Assembly (NCBI GenBank): GCA_030015575.1
Contig: JASDDO010000026.1
Coordinates: 450,531,096 to 450,595,095, forward strand
DNA length: 64,000 nt
Direction: 5' to 3'
Origin: Agapanthus africanus
Lineage: Eukaryota; Streptophyta; Magnoliopsida; Asparagales; Amaryllidaceae
Part shown: one piece after another, positions 24,099 through 36,985 of the stretch
How the letters are laid out: each line of letters starts with the position of its first letter
How positions within the stretch are numbered: position 1 is the stretch's first letter
The notes under the pieces: generated by a model
Databases searched by the model: none
What the model was told of the DNA's origin: nothing
Seen by the model: only the letters and a program-made list of their open reading frames with translations
Program-made: the position numbers and the translations under genes

Positions 24099-27000
24099 CT
24101 AAGGCCAGCTGCTGTAGTATCGCATACCTAGCATCCCGAATAATCTCTCAAACTGTATCTGGGGAATAGCCTTCGTGAATGGATCCGCAGTGTTGTCCTT
24201 CATATCTACTCTCCTGACCTCAATCTCCCGGCGATCAACTATCTCCCTGATCAGGTGATACCGCCTCAGAATATGTCTGGACTTTTGATGGGACCTGGGT
24301 TCCTTGGCTAAAGCCACAGCTCCATTGTTATCACAATACAGAGGTATTGGATACTCAATGGATGGAACCACTCCAAGTTCACTAATGAACTTCTTGATCC
24401 AGACAGCCTCTTTGGCAGCATCGTTGGCAGCGATGTATTCAGCCTCCATCGTCGAGTCTGCAACGGTATCCTGTTTGTAACTCTTCCAACATACCGCCCC
24501 TCCATTGAGGGTAAAGACAAAACCCGAATGCGACTTAGAGTCGTCCTTATCACTTTGGAAGCTGGAATCGGTAAAGGACTCCACCAGGAGTTCTCCGTTA
24601 CCATACACCAAGAACATCTCCTTAGTCCTTCGTAAGTACTTGAGAATGTTCTTCACAGCTGTCCAGTGACTCTCTCCAGGATCTGCTTGATACCGACTCA
24701 CTACACTTAGTGAGTATGCTACATCGGGTCTGGTACATAGCATCGCATACATGATAGAGCCTACTGCCGAAGCATAGGGTATCCCTTGCATGCGAGCTCT
24801 CTCCAAATCAGTCTTGGGAGACATCTCTTTGGAGAGAGTGAGTCCAGAGATCGTGGGTTGGTTCCCACGCTTGGATTCTTCCATACTAAACCTCTTTAGT
24901 ACGGTGTCAATGTACCTGGATTGGGACAATCCCAGTATCCGTTTAGATCTATCTCTATAGATCATGATTCCCAATACGCAGGAGGCATCACCTAGATCTT
25001 TCATTGAGAATCTCTGTGATAAGAAGAGCTTGAATGATTGCAGCATAGGAATATCATTTCCTATCAAGAGTATGTCATCCACGTACAATACGAGGAAGAC
25101 AACCTTACCCTCTGCTACCTTCTTATAGATACAAGGTTCATCTATATTTTTGATGAAGTCAAACTCTTTGACTACAACATCAAAACAGATGTTCCAACTC
25201 CGCGATGCTTGCTTTAACCCATAAATGGATTTAAGCAGCTTGCACACTTTTCCGCTGCTCCCACTATCTACGAAGCCCTCTGGCTGAGTCATGTACACGC
25301 TCTCTTCTAAATCACCGTTTAGAAAGACGGTCTTAACATCCATTTGCCAGATTTCGTAGTCATGGTATGCAGCAATGGCAAGTAAGATCCGGATGGACTT
25401 AAGCATAGCCACTGGAGAAAAGGTTTCGTCCTAATCCACACCTGGTCGTTGACGAAAACCCTTTGCTACAAGTCTAGCTTTAAAAGTCTCAACTTTTCCA
25501 TCTACACCAAATTTCTTTTTAAAAATCCACTTGCTCCTAATGGGTTTTACCCCTTCAGGAGCATTTTCCAAAGTCCATACTTTGCTGGTGTACATGGATT
25601 CCATCTCAGATCGCATTGCATCCAGCCATTTCACAGAGTCACCACTTGTGATGGCCTGCTCGAAACTAGTCGGGTCATCATCATCCATGATGCAATCCTC
25701 GCTTCCATCATCAATGAGAAAACCGGAGTATCTTTCATGTGGACGAGAAACCCTACTAGATCGGCGGAGAGGCTGGGGTTCGTCGGGTACTACTGAATCC
25801 TCTGGTTGAGCCAAGTCTTCTGTTATAGTTTGTGTTGCTGGAACCTCTTCCAGTTCTACCTCAATGCTGTAATTCTGTTTCATAAGAAAACCTTTTTCTA
25901 AGAAAGTGGCATGTCGAGAAACAAACACCTTTTGTTCCTCGGGGTGGTAGAAGATATACCCTTGTGAGTTTTTGGGATATCCTACAAACTTACATAAGAC
26001 AGATCTTGCCTCGAGTTTGTCCGGATTTTGTCTTTTGACATAGGCCGGACAACCCCATATCTTAATGTAATTAAGATGTGGTCTCTTCCTTTTCCATATC
26101 TCATATGGAGTGGTAGGCACAGATTTGGTAGGAACTCTATTCAATAGGTCTATGGCCGTCTCAAGCGCATACCCCCAAAAGGAAATAGGTAACTCAGCTG
26201 TACTCATCATCGAGCGCACCATATCTAATAGGGTGCGATTCCTCCGCTCCGAAACACCGTTGTGCTGTGGTGTATAAGGAGGAGTAAGCTGAGAGAATCC
26301 TATTCTCTTTTAGATAATCTAAAAACTCACCGCTTAAGTATTCACCTCCTCGATCAGATCGAAGAATCTTAATACTTTTGCCCGTTTGATTCTCTACTTC
26401 GTGCTTATATTCTCTGAATTTCTCAAAAGCTTCAGACTTGTGTTTCATCAGGAACACATGTCCGAATCTAGAGAGATCGTCAGTGAATGTAATGAAGTAG
26501 GAAGAACCGTTCCTGGCATGCGTAGACATGGGACCGCATACATCACTATGTATTAGTCCTAAGAGTTCAGTAACTCTTTCTCCGTGTCCACTAAACGGAG
26601 CTTTGGTCATTTTTCCTTTGAGACATGAATGGCAAGTATCATAAGATGATAATTCGAACGGATTCAAATAACCATCTCTATGTAACTTAGCCAGTCGTGT
26701 CGCATTGATATGACCAAGTCTACAATGCCACAAGTAGGATTCGTTCATATCTGAACTTTTCCTCTTGCGTGTGTTGTATATTCAGCACTGTATTCTGATT
26801 TAAAATGAATATGCCATTATGTAACGAGCCTGATGCAATCAACTTTTGATCTAGGAATATGTTCATAACATTATCCTGTACTACAAAATTATATCCGTCT
26901 TTACTCAATAAAGAAACTGATATAATGTTGCACATCATGTTCGGTATATAATAGCACTCATTTAGAATCAGTGTATTACGACTTGGCAATACAAGGTGAT

Positions 27001-27364
27001 ATTCGCCAATTGCTTTGGCCACAATACTTGCACCGTTCCCTACTTGAACGGAATGATCACTTTTTCCCAGTTCTCTACCTTTACGTAGCCCATGTAACTG
27101 TTTACATATGTGGGATCCTGATCCGGTATCTAATACCCAGGACGTAGGGTGAACTGAGAAACAGTTCTTAATAACTAACACACCTGAAGAAGATGTATCA
27201 ACATGTACGTTCTTTTGGGCGGTGTGAGAATCCAGATATTCTCCTGTTTCCTGTTCAGTCTTATAACTCTTACAAGAAAGAACGGGTCCAACATTCCCTT
27301 GCTCAGTACAATAATTAGGTTTAGTCAATACATCCATATTATTATCTTGATTATGGCATGACAT
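24099..27364 (-). pseudogene. Element E protease-integrase-RT-RNase H, broken, no gag
   Basis: Reading on the minus strand: an N-terminal stretch of about 75 residues of unknown nature, protease WVLDTGSGSHIC near 27130, pre-integrase WHCRLGHI near 26740, integrase with RSDRGGEYLS near 26350, RT with WQMDVKTVFLNGD near 25330 and YVDDILL near 25070, RNase H ending with YCDNNGAVALAKEP and ADPFTKAIPQ, then the stop at 24099. The N-terminal stretch has no UBN2 gag and no CCHC knuckle, and the same is true in F. About three breaks. The terminal domains are open over more than 430 codons. Confidence 0.9.
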
Positions 27365-27814
27365 GGTCGCTACCTGGAGAGAGAGAGAAGAAAACACTTT
27401 AGCGTATGCTCTTGCAAGATTAGATTGGTTATTATCTTATCTAATCAGGATGTCTCCCACTGTTTTTATCAAATCTACCCTAAAACCCTAAAAGGTAAGA
27501 TTAGCCGGGATTAATTACACCCTACAATTTCGTCAATCTTTCAGCCAGATCAGTGTCGGTACTTTGAGGGAGGTTCCCCGTGCTTTCGCACGGACCTAAT
27601 TGAAGTAAACCTCGTTTTCCCAGAGGCGTAACCCCGTTAACACTTTTCTAGACACCTACTTGATCGGCTAATTGTCTTGTGTAAAACTCTCCCAGGAGTA
27701 ACTCTTACTCGCAGTGGGTATCGGGATCCAACTATCTTATAGGAGGTATGCAATCTCATTGCAAATTTCAACACTTGAAATTCCCGATAATATTTTGCCC
27801 CTAGCGATCTATGA

Positions 27815-28006
27815 CCTTAACTAAGTCAACAAACCATAAATCGCAAGTCAAGTTCAACCCGTACATTTCCCGATTGAATTAAACCCACCTGTACGACCCT
27901 TAACTGAGTCAACAAGGCCGTACGAATACCCTAATCCAATCACATCTCATGTTTTAGCAGATAAACATTACTTAGCTACCGTACATTATGCCTTAACTAA
28001 GTCAAC
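27815..28006 (-). repeat. Three phased small hairpins, element E leader
   Basis: CCTTAACTAAGTCAAC at 27815 and 27991 and CCTTAACTGAGTCAAC at 27898, i.e. GTTGAC-TTA/TCA-GTTAAGG on the element strand. Spacing in transcript order 93 and 83. The three copies match each other better than they match the copies in B, F or I. Confidence 0.82.
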
Positions 28007-28151
28007 AAACATAGCACGAATACTAAATAATATCTATCTGAAATGACGGAGGGCTACGCAGGTTTTTCAGAAAACCCTGAGCGTATTGAACTTGATATCG
28101 TCGTAGAATCGAGTGAAGTTTTGAAAAGGAGTGTTTTTGAGGCTTTTCTTA

Positions 28152-28396
28152 GTTTCGCTAAAGGGGTCACTCCCGGTGAAGGGATCGTCGGCCCTTTCCT
28201 CATCGAATAAGGTGCAGGATATATCATATATACCGCTGTGCAAAGCAAAACTCTAAAAGCAATCAAAAGACAAACCGCGTTTTGTAGCATCTACCAGTTT
28301 CGCTAAAGAGGTCACTCCCGGTGAAGGGATCGTCGGCTCATTCCCCATCGAATAAGGTGCTGGATATATCATATATATCACTGTGCAAAGCAAAAC
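28152..28396 (-). repeat. Twin ~100-bp repeats in element E leader
   Basis: Copies at 28152-28251 and 28297-28396 both carry GGTCACTCCCGGTGAAGGG, GAATAAGGTGC, ATATCATATATA and GCAAAGCAAAAC in the same order. The same twin structure occurs in F (45945-46187) and I (60651-60887). Confidence 0.88.
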
Positions 28397-29784
28397 AGTA
28401 GCTACCCTTTTTATAAAGTTCTCGATTCTACAACATCTTTAGGTTTCTTTTCTTTTATTAATCTCATTAATAAAAATCCCATCAGTTTATGCTTCCTAAG
28501 CATCACAGAAGAAACGAAAGCAGTAATATTTATATATCAGCATATATATATAGTATAAGCATTCGTCTCAGGCAGTAATATGATCTCATCACAGAACATT
28601 GCAGCAGAAGAACATATATGAAATATTGGATATACTAGGACGTCCGTGTTTTCAATACGAGCCTGTATAAAACACGGATTCCACAGTCGCGACGAATAGC
28701 CAAACCCACATCCCAAGACCCCTACGAGAGCGGCAAGTAACACTGCCAATTCTAGGGTTAGGAGACCCGGTCTCGACTCCTCGAGATGGCCTCCCACTGG
28801 ACCCTAGAACCCGGTTACTTGTGCTCCCCACCTTGGGTCTACCTAATGCAGAAAAGTAAATAATATACACTGGTGACAGCAACCGCAACCTGGAAGTGCC
28901 CCAAATAAAAGAATATTACATTACAAATGAATTTTACATGAATGAAAATAAAAACCCACATCTCACATAAAACCCCCGGCTATTCAGAACGCGACGATCC
29001 AATATAACATATCACAGCAACACATAATATCACATATCATCAACGTAAGTAAATATGCGCATCCCAATTGTCGTTGACATATAGCAACGAAACCGGCGAT
29101 ATCACATATTACACTTACGGTCACAGAAAAGAAAGTGTAAAACTAAAATATTTGGAATTCACAATCACTTTAGACATCATAAATCCGAAACATCACATAC
29201 TCCGCATTTCATGCCTAACTCTATGAATTCCATATATTGTATCACATTCCAGATAAATAGACAGTATTAAACTTTCCGAACAGATAATCAAATACCCAAG
29301 ATTTCCCAAAGTGCTCAACACTTGAGCGGAGTTCAAATAATCCCAGAATATGTCACAGTACCGGTGATCCAGCCGTAGAAGGGTCAAGCCAACGCCTCAC
29401 ATGTGGCACGCCGTATTGCCCCAAACCCGAAGGTTCAAAAGGCAGTTCAAGACGGTCACATAATCGAGTTAAGGTTTGTTGTCTTCTAGAGGGTCCACCG
29501 CTTAACTTGTACAATTTTTCTGAAAGATTTAAACCCTATAAAAATTCAACGCTTGAATGTTTTCCGTGCCGGGATAAAGTGGGTTAATGATATCCGCTCA
29601 GCTAGTTTAACAGTTTCTAAATATCCGGAAAGAAATACGAATTTAAATATTCCGATCGAATCTACGATTACAAAATAAACCCCAGATTTAATCAACACTG
29701 GAATCACTTTTAAAAATATACAGAAGCATCAACAAGCACCTACGGATATTACCATACCAAACACGTGTCACCAATCCCCAAATC

Positions 29785-29833
29785 CGCCGCGGAACCGCCG
29801 CGCAAGCAAGCTTGCGCCGCGGTTCCGCCGCCG
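29785..29833 (-). repeat. GC-rich palindrome pair in element E leader
   Basis: GCCGCGGAACCGCCGC and GCGCCGCGGTTCCGCCGC flank the perfect inverted repeat GCGCAAGC-AA-GCTTGCGC. The whole 49 bases can fold into one long GC-rich stem. It lies about 185 bases from the primer site. Confidence 0.9.
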
Positions 29834-30017
29834 TTTGGTCGAATTGGGGGCCCGGGTTTTATGGTAATTCTTAGAATTCCCTGCTGATTTTTTTACATAT
29901 TTTTAATTCAGAAAAATCCCAAATTTTGAAAAATTTCCAGAGAGGGGGCTTTTTCCGTCGGTTCGGGTTCGATCGGAGTTTTATCTTCGTAAACACATCG
30001 CCTAATGCTCTAGCTAG

Positions 30018-30029
30018 GCTCTGATACCA
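30018..30029 (-). other. Element E primer-binding site, tRNA-Met(i) type
   Basis: GCTCTGATACCA, the complement of TGGTATCAGAGC, one base inside the 5' LTR. Confidence 0.92.
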
Positions 30030-30030
30030 C

Positions 30031-32216
30031 TGTAGGGTTCCTAGGCACTCTTGTGAAGGTTCATAAGGCATCAAACATGCCCGGATTAAAATTTAGACGT
30101 GCCGAACAACCCAAAGCCGGGATCTTTGCTAGATTATTAGGGTTTAACATGCAAGATGATAACTTTTATCTAAGTGTGAGGGATTACAACCTTTGTAGTC
30201 CGCTCCTTCGCTTCACAAGCTCCGAGTAGAAGTCCCTTTGCCGCGATCCACGATCTCCCAGACTCATGAGAGGCTCCACGACTCGAACGATCCATGCTAG
30301 CTCGAAGTATTCCAAATCTCCGATGATCTACCTCGAAGTTGCAAAGACTCAAGCTATCTCACTCTAAAGAGATGAACACACTAATCTCATGGGCTAAATG
30401 AGATGAGGATGAGAGAGTAGTATTTTTGCTTTCTTTTTAAATCATTTTCTCTTATTTATTCATCACATAAGGAAAATTTAGTAAGCTTTCTTCAAGAGAG
30501 AAGAAGAAGATGATAATGGAAAAGATAATGATAATTCCTTTTGTGATGAATAGAAATAAAAGTATATGATTGAAGTATTAACCATGGTCAAGGATGAGTG
30601 GCTAATAATGTGTAGAGAAACAACTAGAGTTAGGGTTTGGTTGGGTTAAAATGTGTCATCAACAAATATCTTAACCAAGACAAAAGAAGTTGCTTCTAGA
30701 AGGTGCATGAAGCATCTAACCCTAATCAAACCCTAACCTCAATTAATCATCCTTAAACATGTTTAACAATTAATCATACCATGTCACAATAATATATATC
30801 ATATATATATTATATATTTGCAACAAAAGAAAATAATACAATTAACATATATCGCATATATATCAATGTATCAACCACTGAGAAAATGAAATAATAAAGC
30901 TAGCCAATATTAGATAATGTAATAATATATCATATATATTATTATACATTAAATCATCGAATCAACACTTGATCCGACGATCCGGCTATATCGAATATTA
31001 CCGACTAATATATCATGTACCGATTCATCGAATCAACACTTGATCCGATGACCCGGTTCATATCTAAATATCGCGAGAATATAATACGGTATCCCATATC
31101 GCATTATTCTCGGTCCTGCACATATCACATATGTGCCTCTACTCCGTTTCGCCTGAGCCAAGAAACCTCTGTGTATGACTCTAAAGAATCGTCAATACGC
31201 CGGTAGCAGGTGATGATCATATCAAACACCCACAAGCTGCAAGCGGTCAGCTAAACGTAACAGCCACCCAGGTATTGAGCGATCAGAAGATCAACAAGCT
31301 AGCCTGTGCGTTCTCCTGTGAATCCAATCAGTAACACTCCCGTACAGTCCGGTCTATTCGTCTGATATGTCGCATATCAAGTCTAGGGGTGGTATACGTC
31401 AGACCCCAGTAACCGATAAGTCGTGTCGATGTGTGGCTCATAACGGGTCGAGAAACTACTAGTAACACTTACCAGTAAATCTCTATATCAGCCCTGGCCA
31501 GGGACTTCCAGTTATAGCCAATCGAACACAGCACAACATCAACTCCCTATACCGGGAGAGACGAATCCCCTCCTATCGCTCATTGCCTCCATGTGATTCG
31601 GGACTGTACCCAGAAGCCACCGTTTTGCACGCCCTCTTGGACGTGGTAAGGTGGAAATCAAAGCACAGTGGGAATCACACAAGACTCTATGACGATCTCG
31701 GGTCTACAGACTACCCTGTACCAGTGTCACCGGAGAACTGCCATCTGACGTGTGGTATATCACCATCTGGGAGTTCTCGGCGAGTCCGTCCAGTGTACCC
31801 AGTCTCTACTGAGCACCCGTACACCATCTCTGATGTCTAACACCGATGGATATGGGATCATCCACCGTCCATCATATGGGTCAAGATGCGTATACGCTAG
31901 TCTACTCTGGTGTATCGATGCCCTGTCTCGATATACCCTCGACTAGGAACAGTTATAGGATGTACTCATCGACTACCGCGGCCCCACTAGTATGATCTCA
32001 TCATAGTCCCAGTAGTCGAGTACAGATCCTAAGGGCTTTATCAACATGTGAGAGTAAAACAGTAAGCCAATACAAGTCAACATGTTAAGATAAAGTGAAA
32101 CCAAATAGCATACTATCATGACGAGCAAGAAAGTCATCTCTATATATATCCAAGCATCCATTATAATATACATCATATGTACAACAATGGCCTCTAGGGC
32201 ATATATATAACTAACA
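30031..32216 (-). repeat. Element E 5' LTR (2,186 bp)
   Basis: Same termini as the left LTR; differs by about two dozen substitutions and a 13-bp length change near the outer end. Confidence 0.93.
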
Positions 32217-32221
32217 CCTTT

Positions 32222-33211
32222 CCGGGTTGGTCAATCAACAGAGACCTTGGCAGAGCGGAACATGCAGGAGATTGTAAGATTGCATGGAGTACCGGTGAGT
32301 ATCGTGTCCGATCGTGACACTCGGTTCTTATCACACTTCTGGAGGAGTATACAGGAAAGCTTAGGAACTCGATTGAAGTTTAGCACAGCTTATCATCCTC
32401 AAACTGATGGTCAGTCGGAGAGAACGATCCAAACTCTTGAAGATATGTTGAGAGCATGCATGTTGGACTTCAAAGGTTCGTGGGAGGATCATCTACATTT
32501 GGTGGAGTTTTCTTACAACAACAGTTTTCAAGCAACTATCCAGATGGCTTCATTTGAAGCTTTGTATGGCCGTAAGTGCCGTTCACCTGTTTGTTGGGAC
32601 GATATCAGTGAACGAAGGTTGTTGGGACCAGATTTGGTTGTGCAGACAGTTGAGAAGATTAACACTATAAGAAATCATATGAAGGCAGCACAAGACCGAC
32701 AGAAGAGTTAGGCTGATACGTCAAGAAGACCTCTAGAGTTCGCCGTGAGTGATTTGGTATTCTTGAAGATATCACCGACTAGAGGGGTGATTCGTTTTGG
32801 GAGTCGAGGAAAGCTTAGTCCTCGATCAATTGGACCCTTTGAGATCTTGGAGCATGTTGGTGAGGTAGCGTACCGTTTGGCGTTACCGCAGACCTTGGCA
32901 AATGTGCATGATGTGTTTCACGTATCTCAACTCCGTAAGTATGTTCGTGATGAAACGCATGTTTTGGATCATTCGGAGTTAACAGTACGAGAAGACTTGA
33001 CTTTTGAGGAGCGACCGATTGAAATTGTGGATCGAAGGGAAAAGGTTCTTAAGAACAAGGTGATCCCTCTTGTGCTTGTTTCTTAGGGTAATCGCTCGCA
33101 TGGAGAGTCCACTTGGGAACGAGAAGATGAATTCGGCAGAAGTTTCCTCACCTTTTCTTATAGTTATCCATCCTTGTATACTTGGAATTTCGAGGACGAA
33201 ATTCTTTTGTA
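32222..33211 (+). pseudogene. Element D integrase (rest) and chromodomain-like tail, broken
   Basis: Resumes after the CCTTT duplication. Integrase core residues are seen in SDRDTRFLSHFW and HPQTDGQSERT; the C-terminal part has GPFEILEHVGEVAYRLALP. The end, around PIEIVDRREKVLKNKVIPLV and STWERED, resembles the chromodomain tail of plant chromoviruses, finishing near FEDEILL. A small number of breaks. This is the downstream part of the region that stops at 21911. Confidence 0.88.
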
Positions 33212-33222
33212 GTTGGGTATGA

Positions 33223-36043
33223 TGTAACACCCGAGCCCAATGCTACTATTTTCAGTTACTGTTTGAGCATAATGTGGTACTTATTTCATTTAGCTTGCTT
33301 GTTTGTTGCTTACTGTAAATTTTTACCCGGCAAAGTCATTTCTGCATATAACAAATTTTGGCATCTGAAATAAAATTAAAAATATTCATCTTGGCCTACT
33401 TGACACCCCTAACCCCGTTGTAGCGTCCGTACATCGTGTTCTCGTCTCGTTCAGTGAAACGGGCGAGTTTGGATGCTACGTGCGCGTACGTGTGTCCGTG
33501 TTGGGGGTATGCTTTTTGATCATAAGACACTTAATTTTGAAATTTGGATCCCGCTTAAAATCCTATTATTTCAATTTCGAATTTTTGGACCCGACCCGGG
33601 CGCGATTTGGAAATGTTTTATTTAGCGCCAAAACCCAAATTTTAATATTCTTTAAACCATAATATATTTACTTAACCTTATACATATTACTGTTCTATGA
33701 ATCTTTTAATCAAATTTTTCCTAACAGATTAATTCGTATCAGCCAATCACCAAGCCTCCTCTTATCCCATGGGCCCTATTCCCTTTCTCTCTCTCTCTCT
33801 CTCCCATAATCTCTCTCTCTCTCTTCTTTTTCTTTAAATATTTTCCCTCCTCCTATATTTCTCACGAAACACAGAAAACCCATCCGAGCCCCGTCGCAGC
33901 GAGCCCTAGCCGCCTCCATCCTCGCCGCTGCAGCCCCAACGCCGGCGACGCCATCACCATCACCCTCGCCTCCTCATCCTCATCTCACCAAGCTCTCTTC
34001 CTCCTTTTCCCACGCACCAGTGCGCACTGCACCCTCACGGTGACCCTTACCCTCGCCGCTGCAGCCATCGTCGTCGACACCCGCACCACCACCTTCACCC
34101 TTCTCACCCCCGACCATCTCCTCTTCCCCTCCTTTCTCCATTCCCGCACCCCCTGCACCAGCGCCGTGACCACCCATGAGCGCCCTGTGCTACTGTTCAC
34201 CGCCGGAGCACTGTCGTCGTGACCTACGATATCGACCCCTTTACTGATCATCGTAAGCACCCTCTCAGACCCTCCTTCCCTCTTTCTTTGTATTTTCCTT
34301 GTATTTCTTTGCTTTCTTGTTGCATGCCTTGACCTTTTGTTCACTGTTCTTTCATTGGCCGGAATCCGGCGATGCCGACGACGTGATCCGACATTCCAGC
34401 GAGGTACCCCGACCCGTGTAGTTCCATTGTTCGTTGTTTGGGTTCAATCCGTGAACCGTACGCCCGTCGCGAGTTTCCCCGCCGACGTTTACGTTCCGTT
34501 TTTCCCGGTTCGCGACCCATCGAGGCAAGTACCCCTTGCTACATGCTATACAATATTTACAAATATATTATGACACCCCAAAACCTGTAAATTTAACTTG
34601 GTACGATCGCTTCCCATTTTCGGGTACAATATTGCATTATATCATTTTACTGTTAAACATGGAACCTACAGTTGCAAATTGAAACAAATCACCATATTTA
34701 CCTATTTAATCACATTTATAATGTTAATGTAGCTTATGGCATTTATCCCTGTAGTTCTTTTCCATTCGGACACTCGTATGCTTTTAACCTGAAATAGCTG
34801 TACTGAACCGTACATACATCATTGCACCTCTAAGGGTTCCTAAATCTGTTAACATGACTAAACGGCTATATTTGTCTTACTGCACTCTTGTAATCATCTC
34901 TGTAACAAATTCATAACTGTATTGCAAATTGAATGAAACTGTCTATTACTTAATTCATTGCTTATCTCATGTTGTTGATACCCATGCTAGATTATATAAC
35001 TGATTGTGAGCACACCCACGATATTGTTTACATCTTGACCTGACGTTGCTACACATATATATATTGATTTACCTGACGTGGTACCGTACACTGTTGACTT
35101 GACCTGATGTACCATGACCCGACCCGTTACCTGATCTTGTGTCTAATGCCAACAAACCTGACATGTAGTCCTCATGGACCGTTCCTGTTGTCTATCCAGA
35201 CAAACCTACTTTTACTTGATCCTGTGTTGGCATTAGTTCTTAATTACTGAATACCTGACTCGACATACATAACTTGGGGGTATGGGGAAATCAATGGTGA
35301 AACCTGACTTGTAACTCAACAGTTCAATACCTGTTCTGATCAGTCTTACGGGCTAGGCCAGCCCCGGAGTGATGATGCTGACATCACTCGCCCATCCTGC
35401 TACCTGTTACTGCCTAGCGGCACATCACGGATTCAGCCCCGAGAGTCTTGACCGTGGTCCCGGGCTTGCACGGGATACTATCGAGTTACATCGACGATTC
35501 ATCAATTGATTTCAAAGACTCTATAATAGAAAACCTGATAGAACAGTTTAGTTTACCCACTGCACACTACCCTGTACTGATCTAATTCATATTATTGCTA
35601 TTCTTGCTGTATTCATGTTTATTTTGCATTGCCTGTTACACTGTTCATATTATATTACTTGATGACATGACGCGCTGACGTCTGGGTTTTGCATGGCCCA
35701 GATTCCGTACCGCTGTTGCAGTCCGAGCAGGAGTACTTCAGCCAGCAGGCTGAGCTGTGAGGTGTTAGTAGTAGTTAGTTTATTTACTGCATTTATTTCC
35801 TGATGTGAGCCCGCGTTATGGGACATACATTTCAGTTATTTATATTGGATCATTTGCTTCTGCATTTATTTATTATTGACACCTGTTATCTTGGATTATG
35901 GACATGTTTTAGATAGTTTTATCTTGTTCTTGATATCTCTACAGCCGTAATGTGACTGTGGATGGATACTTCCTACCCACAGGTAGCATGGTTAGCTATG
36001 TCACGTGCCCAATCTAGCGTACTCTGGGAAGCGGGGCGTAACA
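33223..36043 (+). repeat. Element D 3' LTR (2,821 bp)
   Basis: Starts TGTAACACCCGAGCCC and ends GCGGGGCGTAACA, followed by GTTCT (36044-36048), the right target-site copy. The preceding purine-rich primer site is weak (AGTTGGGTATGA). Confidence 0.93.
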
Positions 36044-36048
36044 GTTCT

Positions 36049-36971
36049 TGTCATACAGGTTCTCCATGAAAGACCTTGGTGATGCCTCTTACATTCTGGG
36101 GATCCGGATCCATCGTGATAGATCCAAGAGGATATTAGGACTTTCGCAGTCCAGGTACATCGACACCATACTGAAAAGATTCAGTATGGAAGATTCCAAG
36201 CGCGGTAATCTACCGGCTTGTCACGGGATCACGCTCTCCAAAGAGATGTCTCCCAAGACTGATTTGGAATGGGATCGCATGTCTATTATACCCTACGCTT
36301 CTGCGGTAGGCTCTATAATGTATGCGATGTTGTGTACCAGACCAGATGTAGCTTATGCACTGAGTGTGGTAAGCCGGTATCCGTCAAACCCTGGGGAGAA
36401 GCACTGGATAGCGGTAAAGAACATTCTCAAGTACCTGAGAAGGACTAAGGAGATGTTCTTAGTGTATGGCGGAAAAGACTTCCAGATCGAGGCCTTTGCT
36501 GACTCCAGCTTCCATAGTGACAAGGATGATTCCAAGTCCATGTCGGGTTATGTCATTACCCTCAATGGAGGGGCGATGTGTTGGAAGAGTTCCAAACAGG
36601 AAACCGTTGCTGACTCGACGATGGAAGCGGAATATACCGCCGCTGCTGATGCCGCAAAAGAAGCCGTCTGGATAAGGAAGTTCATGAAAGAACTTCAGGT
36701 GGTTCCGTCCATTGTTGATCCAATACCTCTGTATTGTGACAACAACTGGGCTATAGCTTTAGCGAAGGAACCCAGGTCCCATCAGAAGTCCAGACACATC
36801 TTGAGGCAGTATCACCTGATCAGGGAGATCGTGGATCGCCAGGAGATCGAGGTTCGGAGGGTTACTACGGAAGATAACACTGCAGATCCACTCACGAAGT
36901 TCTTACCCCAGACCCAGTTCGAGCGGCTGATCGAGATGATAGGTCTTCGATACGCTAGTATATGGCCTTAG
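36049..36971 (+). pseudogene. Element B RT (rest) and RNase H
   Basis: Downstream part of B pol after element D. Shows RFSMKDLGDASYILGI, YASAVGSIMYAMLCTRPDVAY, the RNase H segment ADSTMEAEYTAA, YCDNN and the final ADPLTK region. This stretch is open to its stop at 36971 and is followed by the purine tract GTGCAAGTGGGATAT (36971-36985). It is a part of the same fossil polyprotein as 12196-15223. Confidence 0.9.
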
Positions 36972-36985
36972 TGCAAGTGGGATAT

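Larger units (their letters stand above)
27365..30030 (-). other. Element E leader with conserved structure modules
   Basis: 2.7 kb without genes. In transcript order: primer site, GC-rich palindrome pair (29785-29833), a segment of about 150-170 bases shared with element A (29340-29510), a pair of 100-bp repeats (28297-28396 and 28152-28251), and three phased hairpins (27991, 27898, 27815). A pyrimidine tract plus CAG then precedes the ATG, as in B and I. Confidence 0.82.
21912..32216 (-). mobile_element. Element E: young Ty1/copia element lacking gag, inside the integrase of D
   Basis: LTRs 21912-24084 and 30031-32216 (about 2.18 kb) differ at only about 1.2% of sites by hand count, so roughly 0.5 My. 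The complement of the tRNA-Met(i) primer site (30018-30029) beside the right LTR and the complement of a purine tract (GTGGGAGAT) beside the left one give minus orientation. Interior: 2.6-kb leader, then protease, integrase, RT and RNase H. No gag domain or zinc knuckle lies between leader and protease. About three breaks in pol. Same family as F, more distant from B. Confidence 0.93.
15224..36043 (+). mobile_element. Element D: Ty3/gypsy chromovirus (Tekay/Del-like), interrupted by E
   Basis: Two LTRs of about 2.82 kb (15224-18051, 33223-36043), tRNA-Met(i) primer site, gag with zinc knuckles, protease, RT, RNase H, integrase and a C-terminal chromodomain-like tail, in gypsy order (RT before integrase). 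Long LTRs and the chromodomain-like end point to the Tekay/Del branch of chromoviruses; the clade is an inference. LTRs differ by about 2-3% by hand count, roughly 1 My. It lies in the RT region of B (GTTCT duplication) and is itself split in integrase by E (CCTTT duplication). About five breaks in coding sequence. Confidence 0.92.

Noticed and set aside
27815-28006. CRISPR-like array (regularly spaced short repeats)
   Set aside because: Only three units with spacers of about 70 bases, in a plant retroelement leader.
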